Source of the DNA: Micromussa lordhowensis
Taxonomy: Eukaryota; Cnidaria; Anthozoa; Scleractinia; Lobophylliidae
Assembly (NCBI GenBank): GCA_964020085.1
Contig: OZ026603.1
Location: 32,766,006 to 32,830,005 of the forward strand
Direction of reading: 5' to 3'
DNA length: 64,000 nucleotides
The position numbers and the translations under genes were made by a program. The notes under the pieces are model-generated. The model was not told the origin of the DNA. It saw nothing but the letters and a program-made list of their open reading frames with translations, and ran no database searches. Numbering within the stretch: position 1 is the stretch's first letter; each line of letters begins with the position of its first letter. Of the stretch, positions 25,569 to 37,200 are shown piece after piece.

Positions 25569-25705
25569 CATAGTTTTCTATAAGTTTCTAAAGAGACTGT
25601 GGTTCTGCGTCGGTGGGGAGTCAGCTTTCGAATCTCTTTACGGAGGCCAATTTACATTTTCAACTCAGTTGATGAAACCAAATTATCATAGTTTTCTATC
25701 AGTTT
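25569..25705 (+). mobile_element. single-arm copy of the hammerhead-type retroelement family, with TSD
   Basis: The body 25588-25686 runs CTAAAGAGACTGTGGTTCTG…GTCGGTGG then TCAGCTTTCGAATCTCTTTA…AACTCAGTTGATGAAACCAA. It matches the 5' tip and one arm of the palindromic copies at 32.4, 42.3 and 48.6 kb but lacks the inverted arm and the core. A 19-bp direct repeat with one mismatch flanks it (25569-25587 and 25687-25705, CATAGTTTTCTATxAGTTT), a typical retro-insertion duplication. Confidence 0.7.
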
Positions 25706-25937
25706 GCTTGCTTGAGCGAAAACGTCGAATTTTTTAGTATGCCACATATAGATAACCTTAAATAGCAAATAAAGCTACCAATAAATGTCTTTTATATGAC
25801 TGACTCCGCTGAACTGAATCCTGCGCTGTGAATGGCTACCCAAAGGGGCAAGATGTCTCTATCTTGACTGCTTGGGATCACCCGTTGTGTTTCGCAGAAA
25901 AATAGTGTTCTTTTACCATATAATTAATCCTTTATTA

Positions 25938-26081
25938 ACCAAGTTTGTTCGGTCAAGATGGCTTGATATTGGCCTCGTTCATCTTTTTTTTGCGTGTTTA
26001 TGGACCTCCATTCTCGGTCCATAAACAGCAAAAAAAATTAACTTGTCCAATATCCAGCCATCTTGGCCGAACAAGCTTGGT
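25938..26081. mobile_element. 144-bp near-perfect foldback
   Basis: ACCAAGTTTGTTCGGTCAAG (25938) returns as the complement of the segment ending at 26081. The centre GTTTATGGACC…GGTCCATAAAC also pairs. The short frame here is a by-product of the palindrome. Confidence 0.75.
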
Positions 26082-26088
26082 CGATATT

Positions 26089-26442
26089 GCCGGTTTTCAC
26101 ATGACGTCACTAAAATTCAAACTACAAAACTATTGATCCTATTGATATTTTACTTTAATGAGGTATTAGAGCAGCTGAAAACTAATATTTAGACGATTTT
26201 TTGTCCCGAATGGGTTCTTGGTTTTGCGATAGGTTATGCTTGAATTTCTAAGCTTTTGCGTGACGCGGCATTTACATGACGGCCGGGTTGTTTAAAAAGT
26301 GACTTATTTCGGGACTTATTTCGGGAAATTTGGCTATCTGAACGGGTTCTTGTATTAGGAAAAGTATTATTTTAATGTTTTTTAGTTCCTCGAGAGATAG
26401 ATTTACGCTTTTGTAATAAAACTCAGTGACATATGTTTCTGT

Positions 26443-26473
<31 letters not shown>

Positions 26474-26683
26474 AGAGGGGCACCAACATGGCGTCCCATA
26501 CAAATCTCTATAAATTTGGATGACACACTTCTGCGAATAGCGCGCGAATTAAAAACAGCAGAGACCTGATTCTTGGCGAGGTTGTTTATATTGCAATCAT
26601 CTATCATATCCCAGATTCTTGAATTTATTTATTGAACGGTTACGATTTTTAGTTTTGATCACGTGACTGATGAAAACCGAGAA
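26089..26683. mobile_element. possible 595-bp inverted-repeat element
   Basis: CGGTTTTCACATGACGTCAC (about 26092) resembles the complement of GTGACTGATGAAAACCG near 26680. Within lies a hairpin, GCCATGTTGGTGCCC…GGGGCACCAACATGGC, at 26456-26493. The outer match is imperfect, so the boundaries are tentative. Confidence 0.4.
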
Positions 26684-27169
26684 TAACCATATTTATTTAA
26701 CGTGTCAGTTTTCACCAGACGCTCTTGTGTTGTAGAATTTTAAATTGTTATTATTGTTTCCATAACCTCTCTTAATCACTGGGGTACAATGAAGACAAGC
26801 TCCTCTCCAGGGATGCCAAGGAGCTTGACAGCTCATGCAGATTATGAGCGCGGGAAGGGAGGGGGATACTCCTTTATATGGGCTATACGGGTATGTGCGG
26901 CCCCAAAGAGTATGGTTTTTCAGCCATGTTGGTCATAAATAGGGTATTGTTTTTGTAATCCAGTTTTCAATTGGGTAATTTTCAGTAGAAGAAGCTACTT
27001 TTTTATCATTATCAATAAGATCACTAACAAATGCCCTTCAGAAATTATGTTTAGAGTAACTGTGTCAGCCGCAACGGTCATAGATAGGGTATGGAATTTT
27101 TGGTCAGGTTATAAATAGGGCAAGGAAAAGGCCGCACACCCCTACCCAATTGTCTGGGAATTCCGCCCC

Positions 27170-27225
27170 AACCTCGTCCCCAGTGTTTTTCCCACCTTTA
27201 AGGGAAAAGCCCTGGGAACGAGGTT
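27170..27225. mobile_element. short hairpin repeat next to a poly-C run
   Basis: AACCTCGTCCCCAG…TTTTTCCC is complementary, with small differences, to GGGAAAAGCCCTGGGAACGAGGTT. A C-run of about 14 follows (27228-27241). The upstream stretch from 26860 has 'CATAAATAGGG' repeats and may belong to the same element. Confidence 0.5.
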
Positions 27226-27855
27226 TACCCCCCCCCCCCCCGGTTATAAGCAACTTAAAAATGAAACTTCTGAAGCAATTTTAGGTTCAGAGAATGATGC
27301 CTCAACAACTACAGCATGTAGTATTCACTTAATGACCGACACTTTACAGACATCAATTCGCTGTTGGTCATCGGCCTGAAATAAGAATCTTCTCGATCGA
27401 TACTTGTGACCCAGGTTCAGTTACGGTTAATCATAGTCTTGGTTGATAATTCTTGAATTCGGTCGCTACTCTACGTCTATCGCTTCTCTGTTGACTATCC
27501 GAACCTGGGTAACAAGCCATTTTGTCGGCATAATTAGTCTTTGGACTTGAAACCTTATCCATTGAAACCTTATCCATTTTTAAACGTATTTAATGGAAAG
27601 TAAAATGTACTTTATGATCTCCCGTTCTTTTTACCTCAAGGAATGTTACCGCCATCAGCTTTGTTATGGAACTTGATACTCGCTGGGAGCCCAGTAGACC
27701 ATTGTCGCCATGGCATCTCTCTACCCCGCTAGTTGATCGGCTCCATCCTTTAAGGGTATCACCTTGTTTTTAGATCCACGTTTCGTCTTAATTTGATTTG
27801 TTCTGTTTTTGTTTGATTTTTGGTCATCATGTTTCCTCTAGAGTCATCACGTTGC

Positions 27856-28258
27856 TATAGCCCATTGCAGAAACGTGAGAGGACTGGGACGAGTTTCTTA
27901 TATTGATTAGATTGAAAATCTAAACATTTCAACTGAAATGTTACTGAATAAAAAGCCATCCAACCAAGTTTGAGAGTTTTCAATGGAAAATTGTTTAAAT
28001 GGGAGAATCTCAAAAGTTGCAAAATTCCGTACAAATCCTTAGAATTTTGTGGCTTGTCTACCCAATCCATACAAACTCTCTGTTTTAGGTGATATTTGAA
28101 GAGCTACCATTTTGCAATTTTCCTTCTCTAAATACTTCTATTCTTGGTAAATACTCTCAAATTTAGTTCATCTTTCATTTGAATATCTTAGTTTTTCAAA
28201 CAAACGGAAAACAACCATACTCTTTCCCAGTCCTCTCACGTTTCTGCAATTGCCTATA
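27856..28258. mobile_element. 400-bp element with long terminal inverted repeats
   Basis: CATTGCAGAAACGTGAGAGG then ACTGGGA at the left (27863-27889) is matched by its complement TCCCAGTCCTCTCACGTTTC then TGCAATTG at 28225-28252; TATAG/CTATA extends the ends. No transposase. No clear target duplication was found. Confidence 0.7.
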
Positions 28259-28774
28259 CGTATCGCCGTTCGTTCAATGATAATGAAGGACATGAACTGG
28301 TATTCTACCGTTAATTGGACCTCTCGAGCTCAGTGGCACGGTGAAAAACAAATAAAATTATAGACAAGCCCTCCTGTCTGACAAACCTTTTCGACATAAA
28401 ATCAATCATTTAAAATGGGGAAAACGTTGCGCGAAATCGGCAAAGTTTGTGCAAGTGATATAATTCACACGAAAGATACATTTTCCTTTTCCTTTTCTCA
28501 GACCTGTCAGTGAGCATTCTTGAGCTAGACACAAATTTATGAAACACGATGTATAAATTTACTTTAGCTTGCTGTCATTAATAAAGTGACTAGAGAGGTC
28601 TGGAATGATCGGGGCTGGACCACCAGTACCCACTAAATGAATGCAAATATCCTCTTCCTGCACTTGAATCGATGAAAAAGTGACGAAATGAAATACCCTT
28701 TTCAACAAGTTCCGAAATTTATTGTAAGACTAAGTATGAACAAAATGGACACAAATCGAAGGAACGTTTTTTAG

Positions 28775-28902
28775 CCGGGCTGCGATGAACAAAGCTTGTA
28801 TGAAGCATCCAGAGCTCTGTAACCGGAGTCGGCTAGCCAAGAATCTCGATGGTAAAGAAATTACAAAAGACTGTAACTGCCCGTACACTTTGAAAGACTC
28901 CC
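28775..28902 (+). other. candidate orphan exon (cysteine-containing)
   Basis: A T-rich tract and TTTTTTAG lie directly before 28775, and CC|GTGAGTAT is a strong donor after 28902. In the second frame the 128 nt read through without a stop and encode about 42 residues, with cysteines spaced C-x6-C and a later C-x-C (NKACMKHPELCNRSR…KDCNCPYT). No partner exon was identified. It sits between SCR-2 and SCR-3 and could belong to another secreted protein, or be chance. Confidence 0.25.
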
Positions 28903-30121
28903 GTGAGTATTTTTCAAGTACCCAATTTCATATTCATCCCTATTCTCAAAGAAGGAGTCCACGCAGCATCTAAGAGCTTGACGACCCATTCTTTATAAAA
29001 GACCTCAATAACAAATGGCAGAGCTTGTTTTATTTAAACCTGAAATTATTTATAAATGAGCATGACATCCACCAGAAAATGTAAAGAATGCTAGTAAGTA
29101 AAGTAAATAATGTAATGTACCCCTTTCAAGCGTTAAATATGACGATAACCTTTTAATCCCTTGAGGATATCAAGGAATCTTCTACTCGTGCCGTAAAATA
29201 TTGTCGGCAATTCTCGAATCGGCTTAGTTAGATAAACCTTGGTATTTTGCAGCCTAACGGGGCGAGGGTTTTAAAAAAAGCACACTTTTCTGAAATTTCC
29301 AAATAATTAAAAATATATTTTGCATAAATATTTGTTGCTTACTTCCATGCTCGAGTTTTGACGTAATTTCACTTAGCTCGATGACAGAGACAGTTAAACT
29401 TCTAGAATGACCTTGTTCTCAACTCCCTGCTTATCATTACATTCCTAAAACACATAATGTAAAACTATCGTCTCGCAGTTTTTTTTTTCTTTTTCTGCGT
29501 TTCTTTTCTTCCGACTGAACGTTCAACATCCACATGGCTATGTTGCTAAATTAAGAAAGATTTCCTCTAAGAAGGGTGGCGGTATTTATAAGCAGGGGAT
29601 TATAGTGAACACTGAAACCGCTGGATAATCACGTTTTTCACCTACAAATATTTTGCCCACTAGACAAACAAGTGTGTGGGTTGCGAGGATTGCGTAAACA
29701 AACATTGTAAAATATTTTTGCACTTTAATGAGTTTATGATATGTTTGTACCTATTTCTTAACGTGAGATAGAAAATTATGGGGAAATATACAAAATAAAT
29801 GTAAGTAAGTTTGACTAGCACTTTCATTAGTTAACTGTTGTTCGAATGAGTGAATGAGGTCTTTGCAATGAGAAAGCCGGTGTCGGAACAGCAATTAGAT
29901 CAGTTGAATTTATCCCTAGGAAATAATCACGGTATATTTTTTGAAGCCATGGAAATCAGAAAATGTTTACAGGAAATGCGGTATGACCGTCTAGATTCTT
30001 AGACTGTTTCCAGACCTAAATATGGTGCTGTAAAGTATAAAACAATAGCCTCTACGTAAAACAGAAATGTTTTAATTATGCGATGCCAAAAAAAACTTGC
30101 ACTATCAAACCTGAAAAAGCA

Positions 30122-30129
30122 TATAAAAG
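30122..30129 (+). promoter_or_regulatory. TATA box of SCR-3
   Basis: TATAAAAG lies 101 bp upstream of the SCR-3 ATG, which would place transcription start near 30150. Inferred from motif and position. Confidence 0.5.
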
Positions 30130-30230
30130 TAAACTTGGAAGACACCTTTCCAGCAGAATTTATTTCACTAACAGAAGATAAGAGCAATATCTTTATTCTT
30201 CAGTTCATCGTGGGCAAGGAGAAGGGAAAA

Positions 30231-31379
30231 ATGAAGGTACGCTGAAATATTTTTCCTTTTATTTCTTCCTGCAATCAATTATTACGCTCAATAATTGTCT
30301 AAATCTAAAACGTCAGTTTCAATTATGTCGCAGCCTGCACAACTAAGTGATCACAAGGCTTAGAAACGAATCCCTGATTTTTTTTAAGAGATCAGTTACT
30401 AGATGGAACAAATATTAAGCTTCGGCTTTCCTTTCTAGCAGAAAAAGTCGTAACAACCCTATAGGTAGCTGCTCTATTTTGGTTCAATCAATGAAAGCGA
30501 AGAGACTCTAGCAAGAAATAGTTTTGCAAACTCATGAAAACGTGCTTGAAAGTGACTATTACTGTCACTAGATCGATTATTTTTTTAGTCGTGACTTTAC
30601 CTCGACTGGAGTATGGTGCGGCCGTTTGGATTTAATTGTTTTTCCATCTGGACTTGAATAATTTATTGATGATGCCGCATGAGACTTATATAAATATGCA
30701 TAAATTGCTTGTGTTATTGCGCGAAGATTGTCTCTGATACAGTTTACTCGAACGAACTTGGGTTAATTATAATGTTAATTATAGTGCTACGAAGCAAAGT
30801 ACCGTAACGTAGGTCGGAAGAGAAATTTAACTTAGCAATGTTCATAGATACAAACGTTGCTTCTCGTTATGTACTGCTTCAGAGCATTCCGAATGACACA
30901 GTCCTGACCGTGAAACTAAAGACGCCTTGAAAATAAACAGGAGCTCCAGATAAACATCAAGTTCTCATTAATTTAACGTCAATTGCCTAACACATTTATT
31001 ACTCGATGCAGTTTGGGATAATTGCTCTTCGTTTCAATCGCGTGATAGCTTTTTCTTGGCGCACCCCAGCTGATCACGCGATCGAAACCCCAATCTTTTA
31101 ATCTTATTTTCAAACAAAATTAAATTGTTTATTATTATCAATATTATTCATTTTTAGAATCCAACAAAAGCCGCTGTTATCACTGTCTTAGTGTCTCTTC
31201 TGGTGGTGTCCCTTATTTTTCCTGTTCAGTCCCGACCTCAAGGAGACGCTTGTTCGGATTGCTGTCTTTCTTTTTGGGCGGAATGCATGTCGCAGTGCCA
31301 GCCAATGAGTGCCTGTTATGTCTGCAGTCTGGAGTATTCCACGTGTACATCAGAATGTCCCGACTCCTGCTTAAAATGA
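30231..31379 (+). CDS. secreted cysteine-rich protein, two coding exons (SCR-3)
   Basis: Exon 1 contributes only ATGAAG (30231-30236) before the donor GTACGC. The intron is 30237-31157. Exon 2 (31158-31379) follows TTCATTTTTAG and reads on in phase 0. The 75-residue product starts MKNPTKAAVITVLVSLLVVS, a signal peptide with probable cleavage after about residue 27. The mature part has ten cysteines spaced C-x2-C-C-x6-C-x3-C-x5-C-x2-C-x6-C-x3-C-x3-C. That is the SCR-2 framework except for one spacer, and without the basic tail. The only in-frame start within exon 2 is non-ATG and would cut off half the signal peptide, so the tiny first exon is the better model. A TATAAAAG lies 101 bp upstream of the ATG; an AATAAA at 31964 could end the transcript. 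Function unknown; secretion is well supported. Confidence 0.8.
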
Positions 31380-32387
31380 ACAATCCACAAGGACTTCATG
31401 TCACGCATTTTTTAATCGATTATGAAATGTCTCAGGAAATGTTAAGTTGCTATTTATTGCCAAGAATATCTTGCGTATGAGACGTTGGCGCAAGAAACAT
31501 GAATATAGTCGACTAGTCCTCAGATCTACACTGGTGGCAAAGTACCTCAGGTTTTTTGAAACTCTTTAAGTTTTTAATCGATCGAGATAATTCGCTTTAA
31601 CAGACAAAGCAGGGTTACCTTTTGCACTTGCCAAGCACGAGGAGCCTCAAAGAGTGTTTTTTGGGGCGCTGTTGGAAGCCTTGGTTGCCCCGGTACGGAC
31701 TGAAGCAACAAAAACGGGTTTTATTATTCTGGATGCTAAATTTATAACTGTTTTAAAAGTATGCAAATGTTTTTTTTTATATTTATATATACAATTTTAG
31801 CTCAACTTTAATCCCAGTAGTAATCTACTTTTACCTTTTAAACTAATTTTTACCTAATTTTTCAGCAGAGTGTAAGGTTTTGTAAATTTTTAATTTTTAA
31901 TTTCAACAGGGCCTCTATATTGATAGCAGTCCTATTTATAGAGCTGACAGAGCTACCATGAAAAATAAAGGATTACTAACTTACTAGACTGGGCGTGGCT
32001 GGCAAATTAATGGGACATATTTCTGGATGGGGTCTCTGGATCACTCACTAAAAAAATATAATATCATAGAGTTTGACTTATTTTTCGGCTCAGTACCCTA
32101 GCAGTTAGCGAAAAATCTCTAGATCTTCCGGCCGGATACCCCCCGCTCCATCCCGCCGCCCGCGCCTAAAACGTAGCAATCGAGATACTATATCCCTAAA
32201 GGGTAGAGTTCTCCCCGAAAACTAATCCCCTTCCCCAATCAAGCTGACTGTATTGTACTTAAATTACAAAGTAAGCGATGAAAAAAACCTAAGGTTTACA
32301 ATTTTACAACATCATGAAGGTAAAAGCCACCGAGCAGCAAACTAGCTCGGCTGTAGCTTCCAGCTTTTCCAAAGGGATAGAAGAAGC

Positions 32388-32413
32388 ATAGATTAATTAA
32401 TTAAGGGGGCAAC

Positions 32414-32448
<35 letters not shown>

Positions 32449-32667
32449 TATTACAAGATAATTTGGTTTTATCAACTGGGTTGATAATGTGAATTGGCCA
32501 CCGTAAAGAGATTTGGAAACTGACGTTTCGAGCGTTAGCCCTTTGTCGGAGCGAATCCAAATTTCACTCCGACGAAGGGCTAACGCTCGAAACGTCAGCT
32601 TCCGAATCTCTTTACGGTGGCCAATTCACATTATCAACCCAGTTGATAAAACCAAATAGATTAATTA
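32388..32667. mobile_element. palindromic hammerhead-type retroelement, copy 1, with 12-bp TSD
   Basis: The body 32400-32655 is flanked by a perfect 12-bp duplication, ATAGATTAATTA (32388-32399 and 32656-32667). A short 5' tip (AAACTGTGGTGCTGCGTCGG) is followed by two inverted arms; the outer arm parts read TTGGTTTTATCAACTGGGTT and the complement of the right end. Each arm ends at the centre in GACGTTTCGAGCG or its complement. The plus-strand centre at 32569-32596 is CCGACGA-[stem AGGGC UAAC GCTC]-GAAAC-GTC, a hammerhead-like core with C in place of the essential U4. The long duplication argues for retro-insertion rather than DNA transposition. Confidence 0.75.
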
Positions 32668-33099
32668 GTCTGATCACAACTTTGTGTCCTCTGCGAAAAC
32701 CTGTTCATTCGTTCTTCCGGAAGGAGATTTTTACACAGCTAGATTTTTTACTCTTTAAACCACTGAGCTACCTGGGCAGGGGAAAAATTATAAAAACAGT
32801 AGCCTCCATTTGCCGCGAAAAAAATGCACGTACATTTATTCGCGAACATTACCTGTTCCGAGAAGCGATTAGTTTTCCAAGAGCGATGCCTCGAGGAACA
32901 GATTATGTTCAAGGACAACAATATATCCGAGTATATCTTTAAAGTCAAATGGGCCTTGGAGGCGGTTTTGTTTATTACCCTTCAAATATCTATCGCAAAA
33001 TGCTGGATCAAAAATTAGCTGGGGCATATTCAGTCACGTGGTGCATTTCGACCAATTGCGAGTGAGCGAAAATATTTGATGGACTATTATATATGTCTC

Positions 33100-33707
33100 T
33101 TCCCTGCTAGCAGAGGCTCTTTTCCTGGTGTTCGCTGACGGGAGAAAAGAGACCTCTGCCATGGATCGAAAATGGCTTTGATTTAACCGCCGTCCACGAT
33201 CTTGGACGGCTCTATTTAAAACGCATGCTCCTTGCGTTGTTCGCTGACCGTAACTTGAGCCCGTTGCGTCTCGCGCATTTCTTTACAATAATTCCGCTGT
33301 TATTTTCTGAGCCACATTGTAAACATGGCTTGCTCATCGGCGATCTCGAAAGAGTTCAGTCGTAAAGAGTTATTAAGTTTGATTTCTTCTGTTTTGGATA
33401 ACCTTGACGATGGAAAGATAAGGAAATTGAGTGAAGAGCAGTTCAAGGCCTTGTTTCATTTTTTAAACGGGCGAGACACGTTTGCGTGCTTGCCGACCGG
33501 GCATGGGAAAACTCTCATCTACCAGATTGTAGGGTTTTCGCGCCAGTTTCAGTGAAAGGTCATATTTCGTGACGTCTTATCAACATCACGTGATAGCTCG
33601 GTCGCTAAGCCGCGGAGCATGCTCAATATAGTCAATTTCGATCCATGGCAGAGGTCTCTTTTCTCCCGTCAGCGAACACCAGGAAAAGAGCCTCTGCTAG
33701 AAGGGAA
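33100..33707. mobile_element. Mutator-like (Pack-MULE-type) element with 9-bp TSD
   Basis: The terminal inverted repeats are 72 bp: TTCCCTGCTAGCAGAGGCTC… at 33100-33171 is the complement of 33636-33707 with a single mismatch near the tip, and 65 bp are identical. ATATGTCTC lies immediately outside both ends (33091-33099 and 33708-33716), a perfect 9-bp duplication. Long terminal repeats with a 9-bp duplication are the hallmark of Mutator-like elements. There is no transposase; the 464-bp interior instead carries the 5' end of a helicase gene, so it is a Pack-MULE-like gene-capture element. Nearly identical arms suggest recent activity. A small perfect hairpin lies at 33189-33210. Confidence 0.8.
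33325..33555 (+). pseudogene. captured RecQ-type helicase N-terminus
   Basis: The 76-residue frame starts MACSSAISKE. Residues 35-52 match the region before motif I in RecQ helicases (LSEEQF…FLNGRDTF, with Q39 in the Q-motif position). Residues 56-63 are the ATP-binding motif I (LPTGHGKT) followed by LIYQ. After YQ the similarity ends and IVGFSRQFQ runs to a stop, so all later helicase motifs (DEAH, III-VI) are absent and the product cannot unwind DNA. The fragment is wholly inside the 33.1-33.7 kb element, about 150 bp from its left arm, so promoter, 5' UTR and first exon of a host gene were probably captured together. A short transcript or peptide is possible but not shown. Confidence 0.7.
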
Positions 33708-33999
33708 ATATGTCTCGTACCCAGTCATCCCTCTACATAGAGCGAAAATGACATCATGAATTTCAAAACCAGGCTGTACAGTTGTGGATCCAGCCGTCGG
33801 GTTTTGTGATCTCTACAATGTAAGGGAGTCGCCAAACTAAAAAATTGAAACAAAAGTTACCCAGCGCTTACTGGGCATATCGCTTTAACTATTGGAGCAG
33901 GTGGCTTTTCCTGTTTTTCCCTCAATATAATTAAGCTCCTGTACAATTTTTTTATTTTTATTTTTTTTCTTGTAAATTCGAAGAATAGAGTATTGAAAT

Positions 34000-36900
34000 G
34001 GCTGGAATTTTGGGAGAAGCTGAGTGCTCCGTTGCACATGAGATTTAACGATTCATATGTTACATTCTAAACTGTGTTATCTGGTATTGTCATTTCATTT
34101 GAAGGTTTCTTTTGTGTCCGTCAGTCACGATCTTTTAACAAGGAGGACAGGGATGCTAATGTGAATATTAATGTATTTGATATACCTAAGCTTTTTCCTG
34201 TATCAATGGATTGTCTTTCTTCTGGTAAAGGACACTTTAAGATCGCCTTATCGCGCCTTCAATGATTGTGTTTACTTTACCTTAGACAAACATCAATTTA
34301 CTGTTCAATATTGTGCATATGGTAGGAACAAAAGGGAAACAAAAGGGTTTCTAATTAGGGCTTATACAAATTGGCAATCCTGCTGCCACCTTTAGTTTCT
34401 TCATTAAAAGACATTCTGTTTTCTGAGAGCATATCATTATGTAATAGCAGTTACTTAAAATCTAACACCGGAATAGCGCGAGCTCTGTCACTTTTGGCTG
34501 ACATGCTGTACGCCAATGACACACTCCGTTCCTCTTAAGGGATTCTATGTGACAACTGGGTAGAACCTTAATAAATAAAAAAATTTAGATTGTTTTAGGT
34601 AACTTAAGTTGTAAAATAATGAATTTACATAAAAAGTATTTCATCATCACCATGTCGTATTGGTGTCGTCGGTGTTTGCTGATTTCAATTCAGTTTTGCA
34701 CGCTTATCGCAAAATAGAAGATTCCAGTTGTCAGCTTCCAAACAGACTGACAACGTTTGTTTTGATTTCGGCGAAGTTTCGTTGGTGAGTAATATCTTAG
34801 GTATTTAATGTTGGCTTAAGAATAGTTCCGTAAACTCTCACCTACTGTGGTTTACTCCCTCTGCACGTACGCCAGTATACTGACCAAGAATTCATGCTTC
34901 CAAGATATATCAGCTTTGATTTGGAAATACACGAGACAAATACCGCATACATCGAGAAATATCCAGGTTAGTGGGGTTTTTTTAAGATGTACAGCATCAA
35001 CGATATGCTATGGTTCCGTAGTCTTGCCGATGAAAATGGTTGACTTCAAAGTTTCACGGTCTTAGGTAATTACGAAATAGACGACTAAAAAAAATTATAA
35101 TTATAATGAAACAATTCACTGAGTTTGCTTTTTTGATGCACAAGTATGCTTTTATATTTAAAAAAAGTACACACCTTGATATGGTAAGTTTGTCTTCTCT
35201 AAAATCAGCTATTTTTAAAATATAGAAAATCTGTATGCATCTCTTAAAACGTTATGCCACATAAAGCAATTCAGTTATAACACATCTATGAAGCAAGCGC
35301 GAAAGAAAAGCAATTTGGCACCACCGGTTAAAGGAAATCTTAGCTTTTTGAGTTATATAATATGCGCATTTATTCACACTGATTTAAATATTACCAATAT
35401 TTCTACGAAGTTAAATGAATCAGGGAGATAATATTTCCGGCAGGAAATGGTTTCTTTCTTTTTCGCGATGCTGTCGGATAAAACTGAAGTTGATGCGAAT
35501 TTGGTCGGCAAAAATATGTCATTTTCATTTTAATTTTGCGTTAGTTTGCGTTTATCATTCGGTGTAATCCTCCAGCTTTACAATGTGTTAAAATATTCTG
35601 CCTTCTGCGCTTAAATGAATAATAAAAAATATATATCTTTTATTTCTTTCTGCTTCACTCAAAACAGGATCTTTGTACTTCTAATCGTCACAGATGATTT
35701 TTGCGATAATCGAATGAAAAGAAGGATGTTTTTTTTACTGTGTTGATAGCTAAAATCCCCCAAAAATTAAGACTTTAATGAGCTTGTGTCCGGGCTTGCA
35801 GAGTATTTTAATTTATTATCTGAAAATTCACAAAATGCCAAAGAAATATATGGAATGTTGTGCTTTTGCGTCAAACATGAGTTAATGATGGTCTTAGAAA
35901 TCTTGACCTTATAACTTGGAAATCCCCAGAGCGCCGTCCATTATGAGATTCGTTGGTAACCATAGTCTTTTGTTTCCGCCAGGCCATCAAGCAGTAACGA
36001 TAAATTGCAATTGTAAAATGAAGTTCTATTCTTACATCATGAAAGGAAAAATCAAATTTCTTGTTAAGTATGCATCTGTTTCCTTTGAACCAGATGATTA
36101 AGCTTCATCTCCACCCGTAGCAAGTAAAATTTTGTCAAACTCTCCCATCTCTTCATTTGTAGTTGAAAGAGTATGACCATGGTCATCCCTTTACAGTTGT
36201 CTTCGTCGCACTTTATTTCTTAGTTGATTGTTGTTTCTTCAAGCGGCAGTTAGTACTTTTTTACCGTTTTTTATTCCCTCAGTTTTCTTGAAATACTTCA
36301 CCTCAGTGATTATTGCTAGCCGCGAAGCTCTGGAGCAAGTGCAGCAAAATTTAAAACAAAACGAATGTCAGATACCAAAGAAGAAGGTAATGATGAATGT
36401 GTATTTAGGTGAGAAATAAGCAATAGAACTAGTAGTATATTGAATGTGACAAGAAGCCAATTTATTGGCGGTTTCGACGAGCTATAATACAAGGAATTAT
36501 TGTAATACAATAAATTACTTCAACAGCTATTTATCCTAAAAAAAAATTAAATTTTTAAGATAAGAAATATACTTTGACTTACTTAAATTTTATAAATTAC
36601 TTTGGAAATTGGTCAATATAGCGAAGGAATACAAATAGACAAAATACACTAAATTATCTCATGAAGTCCCAAAGATATTTTTAAATAAAGAAACGACCCT
36701 GTTACCAGCTTACGAATAAACGCAAAAAGAAAATATTTGAAGAGCTGAGACAAATTAATTGACTATAAAGGGTTTTAGCATTCACTCGAAATGTGAATAC
36801 AATACTATGTAGGCTAATCGAATATGTCGTGAGGGTTTTAGAATCAAAAATTTTATATATCGAGGATATGAAACAACGCCCAATATTCTATAACTAAGGA

Positions 36901-37200
36901 ATTTATTTAGCCTGTGCAATACAACTGAATGTTTGCCGTCTTTAATATGGTGAGAGAATTTCAAGGAAACATAATTTTAGGAACGTATGGTAGTAACAAG
37001 CAAATTCAAGCTATTTCCAGTGCTAAGTTCTGTTTAATATTTTTTACTGATTATATTAGTTTCTATGAAGGCAACCTATTTTAGTCTGGAAAGTACGTGT
37101 TGTCCCCTTTCAATTGAGATTATAGTAAGCTCAACTGCTGTAAATACTTGGCAAGATATTAAATAAAGAATGCGATGTGTTAAATCTGGGTTTTTGTATC
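34000..37200. other. non-coding stretch, no gene seen
   Basis: Only short, AT-rich frames lacking domain or splice support. No clear repeat or RNA gene was recognised. Confidence 0.45.

Noticed and set aside
33325..33555. Functional RecQ helicase gene
   Set aside because: Stops right after motif I and lies wholly inside a transposable element.
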